A stretch of 37,274 nucleotides of DNA. Source: Planctomycetota bacterium (GTDB taxonomy: Bacteria > Planctomycetota > UBA11346). Location: contig JAQIBG010000396.1 in NCBI GenBank assembly GCA_027859175.1, forward strand, positions 1-37,274, in the 5' to 3' direction. The position numbers and the translations under genes were made by a program. Of this stretch, positions 8,907 to 17,136 are shown piece after piece. How positions within the stretch are numbered: the stretch's first letter is position 1; every line of letters begins with the position of its first letter. The notes under the pieces were generated by a model. The model did not search any database. It had not been told where the DNA came from and worked only from the letters and a program-made list of their open reading frames with translations.

Positions 8907-9625
8907 GCACCACGAACGCCAGGCCCATTGTTGAGCTCAACGGAGTCACTAAGAGCTACCCCATCGGCAAAGAAGGGCACGTCCAAGTGCTTGTCGGCAT
9001 CGATTTGGCCTTGCGGGCTGGGGAGTTTATGGCCCTGATGGGCCCATCTGGCTCCGGCAAGTCAACCCTGATGAACATCATTGGCTGCCTCGATCGTCAT
9101 GACAAGGGGCGCTACATTCTTGATGGCGATAATGTGGGCGAACTCGATGACGACGGCCTATCGTCTTTGCGTGGCACCAAGATCGGCTTCGTGTTCCAAT
9201 TTTTTAATTTGATCCCGCAGCTTGATGTGCGCGAAAACGTGGAGCTACCGCTGTTCTATCAGGGCGTGTCGCGCAGTGAACGTCGCCAGCGCGCTGAGCA
9301 TGCCCTGGAGCGTGTTGGCTTGGCGCACCGGGTTGGGCATCGGCCGAATCAAATCTCCGGTGGCGAAATGCAGCGCGTGGCTATCGCTCGGAGCTTGATC
9401 ACCGACCCTATATTGCTGATTGGCGATGAGCCGACCGGCAATCTCGACTCGAAGACCGGCAAGGCGATCCTGGAGTTATTCCATCAACTGCACGCCCAGG
9501 GGGTGAGCTTGTTGTTGGTGACGCATGATCGCGGGGTAGGTGAACAGGCCGAACGTGTGCTTCACATGCGTGATGGGGCCTTGGTCGACGATAAAACCGT
9601 GAGTCAGATTGCGGTGACGCCGTGA
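8903..9625 (+). CDS. ABC transporter ATP-binding protein (MacB/LolD-type)
   Basis: ATPase subunit of a type VII (MacB/LolCDE-like) ABC transporter. The 240 residues contain Walker [10 protein letters not shown] (about 49-57), Q-loop [11 protein letters not shown], signature [14 protein letters not shown], Walker [15 protein letters not shown] and H-loop LLVTHD. In E. coli MacB this domain is fused to its permease; here it is a separate gene overlapping the permease by 4 bp, as in LolD. ATP hydrolysis would drive extrusion of periplasmic substrate through the adaptor and channel encoded just upstream rather than transport across the inner membrane. Confidence 0.95.
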   Translation: MSTTNARPIVELNGVTKSYPIGKEGHVQVLVGIDLALRAGEFMALMGPSGSGKSTLMNIIGCLDRHDKGRYILDGDNVGELDDDGLSSLRGTKIGFVFQFFNLIPQLDVRENVELPLFYQGVSRSERRQRAEHALERVGLAHRVGHRPNQISGGEMQRVAIARSLITDPILLIGDEPTGNLDSKTGKAILELFHQLHAQGVSLLLVTHDRGVGEQAERVLHMRDGALVDDKTVSQIAVTP

Positions 9626-10884
9626 AGTTCTTCGCGATGATCGTTATGGCCCTGGGCAGCTTGTCGCATCACAAGTTGCGCTCGATGCTGACGATGTTGG
9701 GCATCGTATTTGGTGTAGGTGCTGTGATTGCGATGCTTGGTATCGGCGAGGGGGCCCGTGTTGAGGCCCTGCGCTACATCCAAGACATGGGCTTGAATAA
9801 CGTGTTGATCCAAAGCCGCAAACCACCGGCTGGTCAGGCCGGCAATGAAGATGGCTGGATCCAGGTGTACGGCATCACCTTTGGTGATCAGCGTCGTATC
9901 GCCAGCGTTGTTGAGGAAGTACAGGGCACCGTGGCAACGCGTGATTTGCCACTGCGGGTGTGGCGTGGAGCCGCGCGGATTGAGGCCAAGGTGGTGGCCA
10001 CCGAGCCAGCCTATCGGTCGGTCGCGAACCTCGAGGTCGCGCGCGGTCGCTTCTTTAGTGGTGTCGACATGGCCGAGGCGCAGTCGGTGGCGGTGCTGGG
10101 CGCTGAAGTTGCACGCGAACTGTTTGGCTATCGTGATCCGATTGGCAAGCCGGTGCGGCTTGATGGCGAATGGTTTCGCACCATCGGTGTGTTGGCGCCG
10201 AAACGCTCGTCATCGGCCAGTACCGGCATGGCGACCAGCGATTTCGATCGGGCGATCTACTTGCCTGAAACGGCAGCGACCGCTCAGTTTGGTATCACCA
10301 TGATGACCCGTGAGGCCGGTAGCGTTGAGCGCTCGCGCGTTGAGATTTCGAATTTGATCGTGACCCTGGCAGAAGGTTCCGATGTGCGTCGCGCGGCCGG
10401 CTTTATCGAGCGCATCGTGGCGCGTAGTCACAAGAATACTGATTTCTCGGTATTGGTGCCCCTGGAATTGCTTGAGCAGCAGCAGCGAACCCAGCGCATC
10501 TTCTCAATCGTTATGGGCTCTATCGCTGGGATCTCACTGCTGGTTGGTGGTATCGGCATCATGAACATCATGCTGGCAACGGTGATGGAGCGAACGCGTG
10601 AAATCGGCATTCGCCGCGCCGTCGGCGCTCGCCGTTACGATATCATTATGCAATTCTTGGTCGAGACGGTGGTGCTGAGTTTATGCGGCGGCTTAATTGG
10701 CGTTGGGACAGGCTATCTGGGAGCCTTCTTGGTTCACCATTACGCCGAGATGACAACGGTGGTAACGCTGGGGTCGGTGGGCTTGAGCCTCGGTATCTCG
10801 TGCGCAGTTGGCATCGTGTTCGGACTGTATCCCGCCACGATGGCGGCACGCATGAAGCCTATCGATGCGCTGCGTACCGCCTGA
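9622..10884 (+). CDS. MacB-like FtsX-family ABC permease
   Basis: Four-helix permease of 420 residues. A first membrane segment is near residues 20-42 (MLTMLGIVFGVGAVIAMLGIG). A large periplasmic domain spans about 50-280, and three helices follow at about 295-410 (FSIVMGSIAGISLLVGGIGI, TVVLSLCGGLIGVGTGYLGA, GISCAVGIVFGLYPATMAAR). NIMLATVMERTREIGIRRAVGA is the conserved FtsX/MacB coupling segment, and MKPIDALRTA is the usual C-terminus. GTG start at 9622 overlaps the ATPase stop. With its neighbours it makes a complete tripartite pump. MacAB pumps export macrolides, enterotoxins, lipopeptides or siderophores; nothing here identifies the cargo. Confidence 0.94.
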   Translation: MKFFAMIVMALGSLSHHKLRSMLTMLGIVFGVGAVIAMLGIGEGARVEALRYIQDMGLNNVLIQSRKPPAGQAGNEDGWIQVYGITFGDQRRIASVVEEVQGTVATRDLPLRVWRGAARIEAKVVATEPAYRSVANLEVARGRFFSGVDMAEAQSVAVLGAEVARELFGYRDPIGKPVRLDGEWFRTIGVLAPKRSSSASTGMATSDFDRAIYLPETAATAQFGITMMTREAGSVERSRVEISNLIVTLAEGSDVRRAAGFIERIVARSHKNTDFSVLVPLELLEQQQRTQRIFSIVMGSIAGISLLVGGIGIMNIMLATVMERTREIGIRRAVGARRYDIIMQFLVETVVLSLCGGLIGVGTGYLGAFLVHHYAEMTTVVTLGSVGLSLGISCAVGIVFGLYPATMAARMKPIDALRTA

Positions 10885-10924
10885 GCGCTTTGCGCTGCGC
10901 GTACAGGGCGCATAGTTCGCCAGT

Positions 10925-11497
10925 ATGTCTGTGCCAGCTGCCTGGGCGCCATTGCGCCACGCCGATATCTACCTGATTGATCACGTGCTGCGGGGGACCA
11001 TCCAGCCCGGCGACACGGTTGCCGATCTGGGCTGTGGTGGCGGCCGCAATCTTGCGGTGCTGGCGGAAATTGGCTGCTCGGTGACCTTTGTCGATGCTGA
11101 TCCGGCTGCCGTGACAGCGGCCTCGCGTTTGGCCGAATGTTTGCCGGGTTTGCATCGCGCATTGGTCGGGAGCCTTCCCGATTTGGACCTGGAGCACAGT
11201 TGTGACGTGGTGCTGAGCAATGCGGTGCTGCATTTCGCACCTAACCAGACGCAGTTCCATGCCTGGGCCGATGCTTGTTGGCGGCAGTTGGCTCCGGGGG
11301 GTGTGTTCCTGGCCCGCTTGTCGACCCGCATTGGTTTGCCCGATGCTAAGCCGCCTGGGTTTCGCTATCTTGCGGATGGGGCTGACATCGCTGACTGCGA
11401 GCAGCGCTGGGGCGCCGAGCGCATTGATCCGCTCAAGACCACCTTGGTGGATGAGTTGCGAACGATGACCACGTGGGCTTTGCGTCGCCCTCGCTAG
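10925..11497 (+). CDS. Class I SAM-dependent methyltransferase
   Basis: Small methyltransferase of 190 residues. Motif I is VADLGCGGGRNLAVLA (about 33-48), motif II acidic VTFVDAD (about 56-62), then VVLSNAVLHF (motif IV) and LAPGGVFLARL (post-motif). It resembles stand-alone Methyltransf_11/25-type proteins acting on small molecules, but no acceptor can be named. It starts 40 bp after the permease gene on the same strand and may be read through from the export operon; whether it modifies the exported compound is speculation. Confidence 0.85.
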   Translation: MSVPAAWAPLRHADIYLIDHVLRGTIQPGDTVADLGCGGGRNLAVLAEIGCSVTFVDADPAAVTAASRLAECLPGLHRALVGSLPDLDLEHSCDVVLSNAVLHFAPNQTQFHAWADACWRQLAPGGVFLARLSTRIGLPDAKPPGFRYLADGADIADCEQRWGAERIDPLKTTLVDELRTMTTWALRRPR

Positions 11498-11546
11498 TCC
11501 TTCGCACCGCGCATCGGCCTTGGTTTGCAAACGTGCTGTGGTAGAA

Positions 11547-11618
11547 GTCGCGCACGTGCGGTGTGCGCGACCAAATGCGTTTATTGCGAAGTGTGCGCGA
11601 CTGTGTTGAGCGACACAG
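11547..11618. repeat. Cluster of hairpins and a short direct repeat
   Basis: A 9-bp perfect stem (11547-11555 with 11563-11571, 7-base loop) is followed by a second copy of its right arm, GTGTGCGCGAC, at 11591-11601 (first copy 11561-11571). A 6-bp hairpin CTGTGT/ACACAG lies at 11601-11618. There is no T-tract, so a terminator is unlikely. The cluster lies 35-107 bp upstream of the SGNH hydrolase start and could be a regulator site or mRNA leader structure. Confidence 0.5.
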
Positions 11619-11653
11619 CGAAAGCGCAGCAACTGGCAAAGGATGACAATTAA

Positions 11654-12286
11654 ATGACAACAATCATGTGCATGGGCGACTCGATCACCAAGGGCCCCGA
11701 GGGCGGCTACCGGCGGCATCTGGCGGGCATGCTGGCCGAAGCCGGCTTGAGCTACGAGTTTGTGGGGGCGCAGGAGTCATGCGGACTGCACGAGGGCTAT
11801 CCGGGGTTTCGTATCGAGCATCTAATAGACGGCCGTGTCACCGAAAACTGGGGCGTATCGCAGGAGATCGGCGTGACGCTCGAGCGTTTTAAGCCGCAAC
11901 AGTTGTTGTTGATGGTGGGCACCAATAACCTTTATGAGGCCGATCCGGCAGTTGCCTTTGCAAGTATCAAAACCTTGATCGATCGCTGCCTCCAGCATGA
12001 GCTCGCACTCTTTGTTGGATCCATTCTTCCCGTTCGCCCTGGCCCAAAGCCCTGGGATATGGTGGTGGCGGAAGACGTCACCACACGCATCCCAGCCTAC
12101 AATGGGCGCATTGCTGGCTATCTGAGTGCCTTGCGTGACCAGGGCCGCCCGGTGCATTTTGTCGACGTCTACAGCTGCATCGGTTCACTTGATGAACTGG
12201 GAGACGATGGCGTGCATCCCCGCGAAGAAACCTTCGAGGCGATTGCCCGCTGTTGGTTTGATGCCTTGATCGCTGCTACTGATTGA
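11654..12286 (+). CDS. SGNH/GDSL-family hydrolase
   Basis: Predicted esterase of 210 residues. The four SGNH blocks are visible: MGDSITKG with nucleophile Ser10, the Gly block around residue 60, MVGTNNL with the oxyanion-hole Asn (about residues 87-93) and DDGVHP with the Asp-x-x-His pair near residues 184-187. Such enzymes deacetylate carbohydrates or cleave small esters. The start ATG at 11654 has GGATG-like purines upstream. No signal peptide, so it is cytoplasmic unless the start is wrong. Its 3' end overlaps the convergent beta-helix gene by 11 bp. Confidence 0.87.
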   Translation: MTTIMCMGDSITKGPEGGYRRHLAGMLAEAGLSYEFVGAQESCGLHEGYPGFRIEHLIDGRVTENWGVSQEIGVTLERFKPQQLLLMVGTNNLYEADPAVAFASIKTLIDRCLQHELALFVGSILPVRPGPKPWDMVVAEDVTTRIPAYNGRIAGYLSALRDQGRPVHFVDVYSCIGSLDELGDDGVHPREETFEAIARCWFDALIAATD

Positions 12287-13889
12287 CCGTCGGTTCGCGC
12301 TCAACGGCGCCGGAATCAGGGCTGCCGTCGCGCGTGTAGCCACGGATGTCAATTTTTGGGGGCGCATTTGGAACTGCATGACCAAGCGCAGGGCTGCCCG
12401 GCTCCGGCGTCATCGTCAGCATGTAGTCGAGGTTTTGCAGAGCGCCGAGTTGTGGGTTGGTCAGGAGGCTCCCCGCGGCCACGCGCCGGCCACTGCCAAC
12501 AGGCGCTGGGTACTCAATGTTACCGCCGCCATCCTTGGGCTGATAGCCGATCTGATCTTGGGCGTGATCCTGCCCGGCGGTGTTGAAAGCGACAATCGAA
12601 CTGCGCAAGGTGATGTCGAGGTCCTTGTTGCCGAACCAGAACGCACCGCAGGCGCGACCGGCAAAATTGCTGACGATGGTGCAGTGGTCGATGAGAATGG
12701 GGCCTGACACGTTGAGGTTCATGGCGCCACCGGCGTCACGCTCAACGGTGTTGTTCGAGAAGTGACAGTTTTCGATTAGGAACGGACCCGCGCCATCGAT
12801 CCACATGCCGCCGCCTTGCTGTTCGGCCAGATTCTTCACGAAGCTGCACCGGCGTACTGTGAGGATGCCGCGGGTGCGTAAGCCGCCGCCCTTGGCTGCG
12901 CTGCTAGTGCCATCATTACGGACGCTGTTGTCAAATAGGACGCAGTCTTCAACCAGGACCGTGTCGAGCTTGTTGGCCCACAGGAACAGTGCGCCGCCCA
13001 CTTCTTTGCCGTGGTTATTCTCGAGCCAGCAACGGCGCACCGCAATCGATCCGCCAACGGTGGCGCTGGGGCCAACCCAGTTGCCTTCATCGGTGAAAAC
13101 GGCTGCGCCCGGCCCGCTTGAGCTATTGGAGAGAAACACGCAGTCTTCAATCTCCAAGGGCTGCAGGAGATTGTAGACTGCGCCGCCCGAATGGCCTGTA
13201 TTGCCCTCAAACCAACTGCGGCGTACGGTGAGCACACCGTGGCCATTGGTGCTCACGGCACCGGCGCTAAACCCATTACGGGCGCCGCCGCCATCATTGT
13301 TGATGAAGGTGCAGTCTTCGATCAGGGTGTCGGTGTCATAGCCCGCACGAACCGCACCGCCAATGTCGGCGACGTTGTTGGTGAAGGTGCAATGCCGGAG
13401 TGTGAGGGTGGCGTCGTTGCCGGTGTTGATCGCGCCGCCGGGGCTGTTGCTGCCGTTCACAGCGCGGCCACCGGTAAAGGCGAGGCCAACAAACTCGGCG
13501 TCCACGCCGGTCTGCACTTGAACCAGGCGCCGCGCGCCGCCACCGTCGATGGTGAGCCCTGGTGCAGCCGCGGCGTTGAGGGTCACGTCTTTGCTCAGCG
13601 TGATTGTACTGGTGAGCTGTACCCGACCGTTGCTCAGCGATGCATCGAAGCCAATCGTGGCATCCGGGCCAACCTCGCTGAGAGTCTGGCGCAGCGAGCC
13701 TGCTCCTGCATCGGCAAGGCTCGTGACTGTGGCGGTGGTGCTGGCCGGAGGGGAGGGCGTGCCGGCGCCGATGTCGGTTGGTCCGTAGTAGGGGCGAGTC
13801 GGTGATGGCGGCGGGGCATCGCCGCCGCCATCACTGCCACAAGCAGTGAGCAGCAGGGCGACGACAAGAATGGGGGCAAGGCGCAGCAT
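12276..13889 (-). CDS. Lipoprotein with right-handed parallel beta-helix
   Basis: Exported lipoprotein of 537 residues with type II signal MLRLAPILVVALLLTACGSD (lipobox LTAC). After a Pro/Thr linker it begins the solenoid with VTSLADAGAGSLRQTLSEVG, the start seen in CSLREAI/polymorphic-outer-membrane-type repeats. Many turns then follow the pattern of an xxIEDCxFxxN strand followed by GGAV/GGGL: LIEDCTFINN, LTVRRSWFEGN, LEIEDCVFLSN, LLVEDCVLFDN-like, LTVRRCSFVKN. The C-terminal part (IVAFNTAGQDH, GGGNIEYPA, PGSPALGHAVP, IDIRGYTRDGSPDSGAVE) matches the choice-of-anchor Q type end. No catalytic residues are evident, so surface adhesion, glycan binding or a degenerate lyase are all possible. Confidence 0.87.
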   Translation of the reverse strand: MLRLAPILVVALLLTACGSDGGGDAPPPSPTRPYYGPTDIGAGTPSPPASTTATVTSLADAGAGSLRQTLSEVGPDATIGFDASLSNGRVQLTSTITLSKDVTLNAAAAPGLTIDGGGARRLVQVQTGVDAEFVGLAFTGGRAVNGSNSPGGAINTGNDATLTLRHCTFTNNVADIGGAVRAGYDTDTLIEDCTFINNDGGGARNGFSAGAVSTNGHGVLTVRRSWFEGNTGHSGGAVYNLLQPLEIEDCVFLSNSSSGPGAAVFTDEGNWVGPSATVGGSIAVRRCWLENNHGKEVGGALFLWANKLDTVLVEDCVLFDNSVRNDGTSSAAKGGGLRTRGILTVRRCSFVKNLAEQQGGGMWIDGAGPFLIENCHFSNNTVERDAGGAMNLNVSGPILIDHCTIVSNFAGRACGAFWFGNKDLDITLRSSIVAFNTAGQDHAQDQIGYQPKDGGGNIEYPAPVGSGRRVAAGSLLTNPQLGALQNLDYMLTMTPEPGSPALGHAVPNAPPKIDIRGYTRDGSPDSGAVEREPTVNQ

Positions 13890-14000
13890 ATCTCAGTATC
13901 AACCGCATAGATTATTCGGGCCAGTGACTTTCGGGTGTTTTGCCTATGGGCGACCCATCCACCGTCAGGTGCTGACGTACAATCTTAACCCGAGTAAGCC

Positions 14001-14030
14001 TGCACGTCTGCACGTCTGCACGTCTGCACG
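14001..14030. repeat. 8-bp tandem repeat, 3.75 copies
   Basis: Unit TGCACGTC repeated without mismatch three full times plus six bases. It lies 112 bp upstream of the annotated start of the MltF-like pseudogene, in the gap after the divergent beta-helix gene. Copy number could vary by replication slippage. Confidence 0.9.
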
Positions 14031-14128
14031 CGACTACGCGTTCCACGCGCAGATTCGGTATTCGAAACTGTATGGGCTTGGTGCCTGATCGGGGGTGGTG
14101 CTATCCGGGTAAGCGTCTACAAGCGGCC

Positions 14129-16185
14129 ATGCCCTACGTGCTCGCATTTTTGACCCTGCTGCTCATTGGCTGCGGAAGCCAGCAGGCGGACGGGGATACC
14201 GTGCGCGATCCCGCTTCAGGGGTTCAGCTGAACGGTGATGTGCTGCGGGTGCTGATGCCGGTGGGTGCGCTGGCGGTGCCACGGGGGCATGATCCCTTGC
14301 AGCATGAGCGCGCCGTCGTTGAAGATTTTGCGGCCAAAAATGGTTGGACCGTTGAGATAGTGGCAGTGGGGGGCTATGCCGCCCTCGGCGATGCTCTGTT
14401 GACTGGTATGGGCGATCTGATCGCAGCCAACTATACCGTGACCGATGAGCGATCTGAGAAGATGCAGTTCACCGAGCCGCTTGGGCGTGTTCATGAATTG
14501 CTGGTTGGACGTGCCGGCAAGAAGCAACCGCGCTCCTTGGACGAACTCAATGGCACCACCATCGGAGTTCAGGCCGGCACGTCGTACGTAGACACGGCAC
14601 GCGCCTTACGCGCTGAGTATCCGGGTAATCGCTTTGTGCAGATTCCAGCTGACTTGAGCTATGATGAGGTGCTTGAGCGGGTGACGTCGGGTGGGATCGA
14701 TTACACGATTCTCGATGACAATTTATTCAATCGTTTGCGGCCCTTTCATGATGGCGTAGTGGCTTCTCTGGATTTGAGTTTGCATGATAGGCCAATTGCA
14801 TGGGGGGTTGCGCCGGACCAGCCAGACCTGCTGGCTGCCGCCAAATGCTTACCTGATGCGCTATCAGATTGATGTGACCGCCGCCGAAACGAGTGTCGAC
14901 GACTGGGACGGTATCCGCGAGCGGCGGGTGTTCCGTTTTGGGACGCGTAATAATGCCGTGAGTTGTTGGATTGATCACGGCAACCTGCGTGGGTTTGAGT
15001 ATCAAATGGCGCGGCTATTCGCTTCCAAGAACGACCTCATGTTGCAGGTGGTGGTGGCCGATGATCTGCAGCAAATGGTGCAGATGCTGCGCGAGGGTAA
15101 GGTTGATGCGATTGGGGCGATGTTGACCGACACCCCAAACCGCGTATTTGCTGATCTGGCCCCAACCCGTTTCTATCACCGTACAGATGAGGTGGTGGTT
15201 GGCCGTGGTGGCGAAGCGGTGATTACTGATCATGCCCAGTTGGCAGGGCGCACGATCCACGTTCGGCCGCAGTCGAGTTATGCCTATCATCTGGCTGCTT
15301 TGCAAGAGCGTGGCGCTAGCTTGAATGTGGCGTTTGTTGATGCCGACATGGAAACCGAAACCATTCTCAACACGGTTGCCGAAGGGGGCTTTGATCTCAC
15401 GGTCGCCGACCGAGTCATAGCCGAGCTTGAATTGCAGGGCCGCGCCGATCTGGCGATACTTGGCACAGTGGTGCCCGATACTGCCCAGGTGTGGTATGTG
15501 CGAGCCAATAACCCGGTGTTGCGCAAGCACCTTGATGGTTTTTGGGACACGACCTATCGCGGCATCGAATACAATATGGCCCGCAAGGCAAATTTCACCG
15601 CGCGCCAGGAGCAACGAGCCACCGGCCTTGGTCGCGCCGGGTCGCATCAGTCCGTACGATGACCTGGTGATGCCGCAGGCAGCGTTATGGCATCGATTGG
15701 CCGCTGGTGGTGGCTGTGATGCAGCGTGAGAGCAAGTTCAAGCCTCGCGCACGTTCAAACCGTGGCGCACAGGGCTTGATGCAATTGATGCCCAAAACGG
15801 CGCGGGCGCTTGGATGCCGTGACCCTTATGATCCGGCGCAAAATATCGCTGCTGGCGTTCGCCATCTAGCCTGGGGCCGTGATCATTTTTCCGTCAGCCT
15901 GGAGAACCGGATGGACTTCGCCTTGGCGGCCTACAACGCTGGCATTGGGCATATTCGCGATGCCCAGCGCTTGGCCACACAACAGGGGCACGATCCCTTG
16001 GTGTGGTTGGCAACGTGGAGCGGACGATTGAGATGCTCTCGCAGCGGCGCTACGCCAAGCAGGCCCGGTATGGTTATGTGCGTGGTCGTGAGACAACAGC
16101 CTATGTGCGCGAGATTGTGAGTACCTACGTAGCCTATTGTGCTTTGCTTGATCGCAAGCCCAGCATGCAGGGCAAGGGCAAGTAA
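14129..16185 (+). pseudogene. MltF-like lytic transglycosylase with two substrate-binding domains, frameshifted
   Basis: Joined across frames, this locus encodes a lipoprotein (MPYVLAFLTLLLIGCGSQ, lipobox LIGC). It has a first SBP_bac_3-like domain (14129-14840), a second (about 14846-15600) and a C-terminal SLT lytic transglycosylase domain (15640-16130). The SLT motifs are GRISPYDDLV, AVMQRESKF with the catalytic Glu, GLMQLMPKTARALG and AAYNAG, then the late GNVERTIEML and ARYGYVRGRE segments. MltF cleaves peptidoglycan at the envelope. Four single-base shifts break it: an extra A in AAA 14843-14845, an extra G in GGG 15639-15641, an extra base near TT 15685-15686 (or two lost), and a missing T at 16007-16008. 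Restoring each brings conserved residues back into register. The stop overlaps the next gene's ATG (TAATG). Either a real pseudogene or local sequence error. Confidence 0.85.
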
Positions 16186-17136
16186 TGGGCATGACTGATA
16201 GACAAGAATCGCGAGTGTTATTGCGTTCAGTTATTGCCAACGCTGTAATGGGCGTGGCGGGCCTTGTTGGTGCTTTAATGAGTGGTTCCACAGCCGTGCT
16301 AATGGACAGCGCGTTTTCCTGGGTTGCCTTTGGGACTGCTCTGCTTTCGTGTTGGGCCACCACGGTGGTTGCACGGCCTTCCAACGAGCGCTTCCCTTTG
16401 GGTTATACGCAATTCGAGCCGTGGGTTAATGCGATTAATGCGATTAAAGCGAGTGGCTTTGTTGTTGGTGCTGATGGCCGTTGGTACGGCGATAACGACC
16501 ATGCTTGCTGGGGGCCGTGATATTGCTGCTGGTGTCGCGGTGGTGTACGGTCTGATTATTACCGTGGGGTGCCTAACTATGGCATTGCTTCAACGTGGGG
16601 TCGCCAAACGTTTAGGATCCTCAATTCTAGCACTTGATGCGAAAACCTGGGCCATAGACGCTGCTCTGAGCGCCGTTGTTCTGGCGGCGTTTCTCGCAGC
16701 ATGGTTGATTCAGGGCACCAGCTGGGAGCCCGCGGCGCGGTATATTGATCAAGTGCTGGTGATTGTGCTTGGCCTTTTTGCGGTGATTATGCCGATTCGT
16801 GTGTTGCTGCTCAATGGTCGTCAGTTGCTGTTGATGGCGCCGACAGACCTTGAGCGCGAGCAGGTGCTCGGTGAGTTGTCTTCGATTATGGAGTCGATTG
16901 AGGCCGAGACCGTGGAGTGCCGCGTGTTTCGTATTGGCCGTGGCCTAGCGGTGTGGCTTATTGTGGTTAAACCTCAGGTCTCACTTGATGTGGTTGCGCA
17001 AGATGAACTGCGCTATCGTTTGGTTGAGACTCTCGCGGCGAGCCATGATGAGGCCTTGATGGTAGAAGTGGTCCAGACCCAAGACCTGCGATGGCTACTC
17101 GAGGCCGATCAGCGGGTTCTGCTGCGCTCTGTCTAG
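16185..17136 (+). pseudogene. Cation diffusion facilitator (CDF) family transporter, frameshifted
   Basis: CDF proteins export divalent cations such as Zn, Fe, Co or Mn in exchange for protons. The first 88 or so codons from ATG 16185 read as CDF helices 1-2 (SVIANAVMGVAGLVGALMSG, STAVLMDSAFSWVAFG) and ERFPLGYTQFEPWVNAI. An extra A in AAA 16446-16448 then shifts the frame; the rest (VALLLVLMAVGTAITTMLAG, ALDAKTWAIDAALSAVVLAA, a fifth and sixth helix, and a cytoplasmic C-terminal domain) continues in another frame to 17136. DAKTWAIDAALS resembles the helix 5 region of CDF proteins. A 9-bp tandem duplication (ATGCGATTA twice) sits just before the shift. It is coupled to the broken MltF-like gene upstream. 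Confidence 0.82.

Noticed and set aside
14001-14030. CRISPR-like repeat
   Set aside because: Units are contiguous 8-mers with no spacers and no cas genes nearby; it is a simple tandem repeat.
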